A stretch of 50,844 bases of DNA, taken from positions 15,347-66,190 of the forward strand of contig WHSQ01000009.1 in the NCBI GenBank assembly GCA_009380005.1. The letters are read 5' to 3'. Source of the stretch: Actinomycetota bacterium. Lineage in GTDB: Bacteria > Actinomycetota > CADDZG01 > WHSQ01. Shown here one piece after another: positions 46,399-50,844 of this stretch. The notes beneath the pieces were generated by a model that ran no database searches, had not been told where the DNA came from, and saw only the letters and a list, made by a program, of their open reading frames with translations. The number at the start of each line of letters is the position of its first letter. The stretch's first letter is position 1. A program made the position numbers and the translations under genes.

Positions 46399-49300
46399 TC
46401 ACCGGCCGGCGGAGCCGCCGGACGCGTGCCACAGCTTGGCCGGCGGTTGGGTTTGTTCCTGAGGCACAACGGCCGCGGCGCGCTGACGCCGCCGTTGCTT
46501 GTCGATGGCCTCGTCCACCGACATCCCGGCCCCTCTGTCCTTGTAGATCTCGGCCAGGTCGAACACCTCCTCCACCGAGATCGTGATCCCGGTGTTGCGC
46601 GCCGCGGTGCGATGGCGACGAGACGCTCCCCCACGTTTGCGGAGCTCGCCGCGCACCAGCAGCAGCCACGAATGGAAGACGGTGCGAGCGCACCACGGCT
46701 GGACCCGCTCGAACACCGTGACGTCCATCGGCCCCGTCAGATCCTCCAGGGTCAAGAAGATGATCCGCTGGCCGGATCGGATCGCGGGGGTCTGGGTCGA
46801 GACCTTGATCCCCGCCACCCAGACGTCGGATCTGTTCCGGACGCCCGCGAGCTCGGCCGCGCTGTGACAACCGAGCTCGGCTATCAGCGGCCGGTACAAC
46901 GAGACGACGTGACGACGGGCATCGATGCCCGAGATCCGTAGTTCGGCCTCGGTCTCTTCCATCGCCGTGTAGCCGGGCAATCCCGGCAGCGACTCCTGGA
47001 TCGGATCGTCGAAGCTCAGAGCGAGCTGGGCCCCCGGTCGTTCCTTGCGCTCGTTCGTAAGGTCGATGGCCCGCCACAACAGCTCGCGCCGCGAGCGGCC
47101 TCCGGCGATAGCGTCGAGCGCCCCGATCTCGACCAGGTTCTCGAGCACCGGCTGCGCCAGCTCGGTCCGTCGCCACAGGTCCTCCAGTGAACCGAACGGC
47201 TCGGTCGACCGAGCCCGCAGGATCGAGTCGATCTCGGCCTCCGATATGCCCCGAACCTCGCTCAGGGCAAGCCTGACCCCGGTCGTGCCTCCGGCGCCCG
47301 GCTCCGCCCGGTAGACCCCGTCGGAACGGTTCACCTCGATGGGCAGGATGGGGATGCCGAGGTTGCGTGCGTCGGCCACGATCGTTCGCCGGGGATACAT
47401 CCCGGGATCGTGGGTCAGGATCCCGGCATAGAACTCGGCCGGATGATGGGCCTTGAGCCACGCGCTGATATAGGTGGGCAGGGCGAACGCCGCGGCGTGG
47501 GACTTGCAGAAGCCGAAGGAGGCGAAGCTGAACACCTCCTTCCATAGCGCCTCGGCCTGCCGGAGGTCGAAACCGTTACGGATCGCCGACGTGACGAACC
47601 ACGCGGCGACGTCTTGTTCGGGCGGAACGATCTCGATCGGGCCGGCGACGCCGTGGTACCTCACCCGTGGATTGCGCTTCCACCCCTCGCCCACGGGTGG
47701 CCTCGCCGGAGCCCCGCGGCCCCTCTTGGGGTCGCTGCCGGGATGGGTCATCCAGACCGCGGCTCCGCCGGTTCGGTCCTTCGGGGCGTCGTTGGGATCG
47801 TCGGGCATCGCCGGCCGCTCGGCATCGAGGTGGCGCCGGACGTAGTCGGCATCGTCCAACGAACATCCGGTGATGGCCGCGATCACCCGGATCACCTGCT
47901 CGTGGAACACGATCACGCCGTTGGTCTCGCGCAGGATGGGGGCCAGGGTGCGATGGACGTAGTCGAAACCTTCGAAGCCGTGACGGCGGTTGAGGTACGG
48001 GTTGATCATGTCGGATTTGACCGGTCCCGGCCGGAACAGGGAGATGTCGATGATCAGGTCCTCGAACCGATCGGGAAGGAACCGCGCCAGCAGGTCACGC
48101 TGACCCGGCGACTCGATCTGGAAGCAGCCGAGGGTCCGGGACGTGCGGATCAACTCGAACGTGGCCTCGTCGTCGTGGGGGAGCGAGTCGAGGTCGAGGG
48201 CCTCACCCCGGGTGCGCTGCACCTCGCTCACCGCATGCGAGATCGACGACTGCATACGTACCCCCAGGACGTCGAGCTTGGCCAGACCCAGCTCCTCGAC
48301 GTCGTCCTTGTCGGCCTGGAGCATCGTGAAGCCGAGGTACGAGTGCTGCATCGGCACCCGGTCGGCCAGGTCGGGCGATGACAGGATCACCCCGGAGGGG
48401 TGGAGCGCCAGGTGACGGGGGAACTTGTCTATCGCCTCGCACAGCTCGAAGAGCTGGGCCAGCTGCCCGGCGAGGAGGTTCGTCCCCTGCAGCTCGGGCA
48501 AGCGGCGGACGGCCTCGGGTATGGCCGACGCGCTGATGCGAGGGAAGGCCTTGGCGATGGTATCGATCTCGTCGCCGGGGATGCCGAGGGCCTTGCCCAC
48601 GTCCCGGATCGCCCCCCGGGCCCGGAACGTGTCGACCATGCAGCACATGGCCGTCTGCTCCGAGCCGTACGTCTTCAGGATGTGCTCGAGCACCTCCTCC
48701 CGGCGGTGCGACTCGACGTCGATGTCGATATCCGGCAGCTCCTCCCGGCGCTCGTTCATGAAGCGCTCGAACAACAGGTCGTAACGGACCGGGTCGACGT
48801 CGGAGATGCCGAGGACGTAGCAGACGAGCGAACCCGCCGCGCTGCCCCGGCAGGCGCAACGGATGCCGAGGTTGCGCCGGGCGTGCTCGACGATGTCGGC
48901 GACCAGCAGGAAATACGCGGCGTAGCCCAGCTTGAAGATCATCCGGAGCTCGTGCTGAAGCCGGTCTTCGACCTCTCGCGTCACTCGCTCGTAACGGCGG
49001 CGGGCCCCCTCGAAGCAGCGCTTGGCTAGGAGCCCGGTCGCGGTCTCGCCGGCCGGCATCGGGATATGGGGGAAATGGTGCGTTCCGACATCGAGCTCGA
49101 ACTCGCATGCGTCAGCGATCCGCAAGGTCTCGTCACATGCTTCCGGTGCGTCGCTGAACAGACCACGCATCTCGGCCGGGTCCTTCAGGTAGTACTCGCT
49201 GGTCGCCCTTAGCGCCCGGGCGCGGGACAGGGGGACGATGTCCTTGATCGCGTGGAGGACCTCGTGCCATCCCGCGTGCTGCGGCACACCGTAGTGGACA

Positions 49301-49875
49301 TCGTTGCTGGCTACTGCCGGGATCCCGGCCTCCCGCGCCACGTACAGGAGGCGGTCGCGTAAGGCCCGGTCCCCGTAACCACGATGGTCGTAGACCTCTA
49401 CCCGGTACCCGTCCCCGACGGCTTCGCGCCAGCGCCGGGCGGTCTCGATCGCCCCGGGGATGTCGGCCTGCGCCGCGCTCCGGGAGACCGCCCCGTTCTT
49501 ACACCCCGATAGGAGGAACAACCCCTCGGAACGGGCCGTTACCTTCTCGAACGTCGTCGCCGGCTCACCGCGTTCGTTGGACAGGTGAGAGTCGCTGATC
49601 AATCGGCACAGGTTGGCGTAACCCGTTCGATCCCGAGCGATGGCCGTGATGTGCTCGCCGCCGGTCAGGCTCAGCTCCGCTCCGAAGATGGGCTTGATGC
49701 CTGCGTCCCGGCACGCCTTGGCGAACCGAACCGCCCCGGTGAGCGAATCGTGGTCGGTCATCGCGACGGCCTCGTACCCCCACTCGGCCGCGATATGAGC
49801 CAGCGCTTCGGCCGGCAACGCCCCATCCAGCAACGACCAGACGGTGTGGCAGTGGAGGTGGACGAACGAGCTCAC
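46399..49875 (-). CDS. dnaE2: error-prone DNA polymerase DnaE2 (ImuC)
   Basis: A 1158-residue C-family polymerase. The N-terminal PHP domain begins SSFVHLHCHTVWSLLDGA. The palm has CRGSAAGSLVCYVLG and the catalytic PDIDIDVES at about 381-389, the DnaE2 version, followed by HRREEVLEHI. A C-terminal OB fold and a basic/Gln-rich end follow. It performs mutagenic translesion synthesis. It lies 25 bp downstream of the DUF6504 gene in an SOS-controlled transcript. Canonical partners ImuA' and ImuB are not in the window. The GTG start at 49875 fits the PHP start. Confidence 0.96.
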   Translation of the reverse strand: MSSFVHLHCHTVWSLLDGALPAEALAHIAAEWGYEAVAMTDHDSLTGAVRFAKACRDAGIKPIFGAELSLTGGEHITAIARDRTGYANLCRLISDSHLSNERGEPATTFEKVTARSEGLFLLSGCKNGAVSRSAAQADIPGAIETARRWREAVGDGYRVEVYDHRGYGDRALRDRLLYVAREAGIPAVASNDVHYGVPQHAGWHEVLHAIKDIVPLSRARALRATSEYYLKDPAEMRGLFSDAPEACDETLRIADACEFELDVGTHHFPHIPMPAGETATGLLAKRCFEGARRRYERVTREVEDRLQHELRMIFKLGYAAYFLLVADIVEHARRNLGIRCACRGSAAGSLVCYVLGISDVDPVRYDLLFERFMNERREELPDIDIDVESHRREEVLEHILKTYGSEQTAMCCMVDTFRARGAIRDVGKALGIPGDEIDTIAKAFPRISASAIPEAVRRLPELQGTNLLAGQLAQLFELCEAIDKFPRHLALHPSGVILSSPDLADRVPMQHSYLGFTMLQADKDDVEELGLAKLDVLGVRMQSSISHAVSEVQRTRGEALDLDSLPHDDEATFELIRTSRTLGCFQIESPGQRDLLARFLPDRFEDLIIDISLFRPGPVKSDMINPYLNRRHGFEGFDYVHRTLAPILRETNGVIVFHEQVIRVIAAITGCSLDDADYVRRHLDAERPAMPDDPNDAPKDRTGGAAVWMTHPGSDPKRGRGAPARPPVGEGWKRNPRVRYHGVAGPIEIVPPEQDVAAWFVTSAIRNGFDLRQAEALWKEVFSFASFGFCKSHAAAFALPTYISAWLKAHHPAEFYAGILTHDPGMYPRRTIVADARNLGIPILPIEVNRSDGVYRAEPGAGGTTGVRLALSEVRGISEAEIDSILRARSTEPFGSLEDLWRRTELAQPVLENLVEIGALDAIAGGRSRRELLWRAIDLTNERKERPGAQLALSFDDPIQESLPGLPGYTAMEETEAELRISGIDARRHVVSLYRPLIAELGCHSAAELAGVRNRSDVWVAGIKVSTQTPAIRSGQRIIFLTLEDLTGPMDVTVFERVQPWCARTVFHSWLLLVRGELRKRGGASRRHRTAARNTGITISVEEVFDLAEIYKDRGAGMSVDEAIDKQRRRQRAAAVVPQEQTQPPAKLWHASGGSAGR

Positions 49876-49900
49876 CGGATACGTCCGTCCGGCTCCGACA

Positions 49901-50275
49901 TCAGTCCCACACCCGGGCGAGCTTCCAGAGCCCGGCCGCCCGATCCCGGTATACGTCGTAGACCGCGCCGACGGAACGCATGAAACCGTCGGCATCCAGG
50001 TCCCCACCCGAATAGAGACCGGCCGGTCGGGCGAGGACCCGGTGATAATCGCGATCTCGAGCGCGGCGAGTCTGGTCGTGGGTACCGTTCCCGTTGGTGC
50101 TCGACCCCTGGGGTTCCGACCCGCTGGACCCGGCCCACCACTCGCCGGCCTCGCGCCACGAGCTCAACCGCCGGTCGATCTCGTAGAGCCTCCCCCGCCA
50201 CCTGAAGGCGAGCGGCGCGTTGGGATCGAAGGGGTCGGAGGTCACCTCGATAGGCTCGTCGTACCGCTTCGTCAC
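49901..50275 (-). CDS. DUF6504 family protein
   Basis: A 124-residue protein from the GTG at 50275 (GGAGGAG about 13 nt upstream). The core is VTKRYDEPIEV, then PLAFRWRGRLYEIDRRLSSWREAGEWW, a Ser/Asn/Gly-rich linker, and a DRDYHRV and GLWKLARVWD end. Proteins of this family occur beside dnaE2 and Y-family polymerases in actinobacteria and are thought to belong to the mutagenesis complex. Function is unproved. It is the first gene of the SOS transcript. The open frame upstream to 50470 is leader sequence. Confidence 0.85.
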   Translation of the reverse strand: MTKRYDEPIEVTSDPFDPNAPLAFRWRGRLYEIDRRLSSWREAGEWWAGSSGSEPQGSSTNGNGTHDQTRRARDRDYHRVLARPAGLYSGGDLDADGFMRSVGAVYDVYRDRAAGLWKLARVWD

Positions 50276-50310
50276 CCGCCGCTCGCGCTCCTCCGAACTT
50301 AGAGAGCAAA

Positions 50311-50355
50311 GGGGACCCGACCGGTCTGCCACGGGAAACAGACCCGCCGGGCCCC
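50311..50355 (-). terminator. possible attenuator hairpin in the dnaE2 operon leader
   Basis: On the minus strand GGGGCCCGGCGGGTCTG (50355-50339) pairs with CAGACCGGTCGGGTCCCC (50328-50311) around a 10-nt loop, imperfect in the middle. TTTGCTCTCT follows at once. It lies between the SOS promoter and the DUF6504 start, so it is a candidate conditional terminator. Confidence 0.5.
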
Positions 50356-50443
50356 TAGCCTTGGGTTCGCTCCGGTGCGGGCGGGGCCGGGGATCCCTGC
50401 CCGCTCGCCGAGTTACGGGGAGAGGCTCGGCGTTGCTCCGGAT

Positions 50444-50459
50444 GCGAACGTATGTTCGA
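50444..50459 (-). promoter_or_regulatory. LexA (SOS) box of the dnaE2 operon
   Basis: TCGAACATACGTTCGC on the minus strand, 15 of 16 positions of the actinobacterial SOS box TCGAAC-N4-GTTCGA with a perfect CGAAC/GTTCG palindrome. It directly follows the -10, so bound LexA would block initiation. Confidence 0.85.
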
Positions 50460-50487
50460 TAGTAGAGCACGCAGCTTCGCTCGTCAA
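50459..50487 (-). promoter_or_regulatory. SOS promoter of the DUF6504-dnaE2 operon
   Basis: TTGACG (50487-50482), 17 bp, TACTAT (50464-50459). The transcription start is expected near 50452, inside the LexA box, giving a leader of about 177 nt before the GTG at 50275. The -35 lies 16 bp after the threonine synthase stop. Confidence 0.8.
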
Positions 50488-50489
50488 GG

Positions 50490-50503
50490 GCCCGAAACCG
50501 GGC
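50490..50503 (-). terminator. short hairpin after threonine synthase
   Basis: GCCCG / CGGGC stem of 5 bp with a 4-nt loop, overlapping the stop codon of the threonine synthase gene on the minus strand. It is weak and has no T-tract. Confidence 0.3.
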
Positions 50504-50844
50504 TAGGCGACCCCCGACAGCATGTCCAGGTACTTCGCTCCGGCCCCCGTGTTGTAGAGGACGACCGGACCCTCGAGCCGACCCTTCCGAGCCAGGCGGT
50601 CCGCGGCCGCGACCGTCGCGGCTCCCTCCGGGCAGGCGAACACCCCTTCCGTCGCAGCGAGCTCCCGCACCGCGTCGACGATCTCCTCCTCGGACACCGA
50701 CACCATGGTCCCGCCGGAGGCTCGGATCTTGTCGAGCACCAGGTATCCCTCGCTCGGAGCCGGGACGCGCAGGCCCGCCGCGATCGTGTCGGAGGCTCCG
50801 CTCCAGGGCCGGACCTCGGTATCTCCGGCCTCGAACGCTCTGAC
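50503..50844 (-). CDS. thrC: threonine synthase, C-terminal part (runs off the window)
   Basis: The last 113 codons of a PLP enzyme. AFEAGD, AAGLRVPAPSEGYL, RASGGTMVSVSEEEIVDAVREL, CPEGAATVAAADRL and the closing VVLYNTGAGAKYLDML follow the C-terminal pattern of ThrC, which makes L-threonine from O-phosphohomoserine. The PLP lysine lies in the missing part, so threonine dehydratase-like relatives cannot be fully excluded, but the NTGxGxKY end favours ThrC. The frame is open to 50844. Confidence 0.82.
   Translation of the reverse strand, partial: VRAFEAGDTEVRPWSGASDTIAAGLRVPAPSEGYLVLDKIRASGGTMVSVSEEEIVDAVRELAATEGVFACPEGAATVAAADRLARKGRLEGPVVLYNTGAGAKYLDMLSGVA

Noticed and set aside
49876-50007. 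N-terminal extension of dnaE2
   Set aside because: It lies in another frame over the DUF6504 gene. The PHP domain begins right after the GTG at 49875.

Overview
The window is GC-rich and densely coded. It comes from an actinobacterial chromosome, probably a poorly characterised lineage. The evidence is: a complete division and cell-wall (dcw) cluster in actinobacterial order without ftsA; SepF, DivIVA, YggT, PgeF and YggS downstream of ftsZ; a histone-tailed DksA-like protein beside ileS; a DUF3040 gene near mraZ; DnaA boxes of the TTGTCCACA type; and an SOS box of the mycobacterial CGAAC-N4-GTTCG type. MurE carries the DNPR motif, so peptidoglycan is predicted to contain meso-diaminopimelate.

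Layout. 1-5142 (minus strand): start of hisD, a four-knuckle zinc-ribbon protein, the replicative polymerase dnaE with two DnaA boxes in its promoter region, and rluD. 5135-10085: lspA, the histone-tail/DksA protein, ileS (plus strand) and a receiver-only response regulator. 10237-30050 (minus): the dcw cluster, transcribed from a promoter with MraZ boxes at 29983-30050 in the order mraZ, small membrane ORF, rsmH, ftsL, ftsI, murE, mraY, murD, ftsW, murG, two nucleotide-sugar genes, murC, murB, ftsQ, ftsZ (own strong promoter), pgeF, yggS, sepF, yggT, divIVA. Many junctions are GTGA stop/start overlaps. murF is not in its usual place between murE and mraY.

30224-31864: an IS1182-type insertion sequence. 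31865-32157: a gene-free stretch with a degenerate direct repeat. 32158-38710 (minus): an oligopeptide/dipeptide ABC transporter operon (oppA-B-C-D-F) followed by a small orphan gene and an HNH endonuclease. 38932-43519 (plus): a MoxR ATPase, DUF58 and transmembrane transglutaminase operon. 43527-46396: a MerR-type regulator, DUF3040, dinB and a divergent secreted protein. 46399-50487 (minus): an SOS-controlled DUF6504-dnaE2 translesion operon. 50503-50844: C-terminal end of threonine synthase.

The most unusual feature is the pair of nucleotide-sugar genes at 17782-19816: a CBS-domain nucleotidyltransferase like PtmE and a 4,6-dehydratase of the LegB family. They are inserted between murG and murC and translationally coupled on both sides. 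This suggests a legionaminic-acid-like or other 6-deoxy-aminosugar branch made in step with cell-wall growth. Other points of interest are a likely ATG-to-ATA change at the murG start, a possible attenuator in the dnaE2 leader, facing start codons of dinB and a secreted protein within the palindrome ATGCGCAT, and several candidate leaderless promoters.
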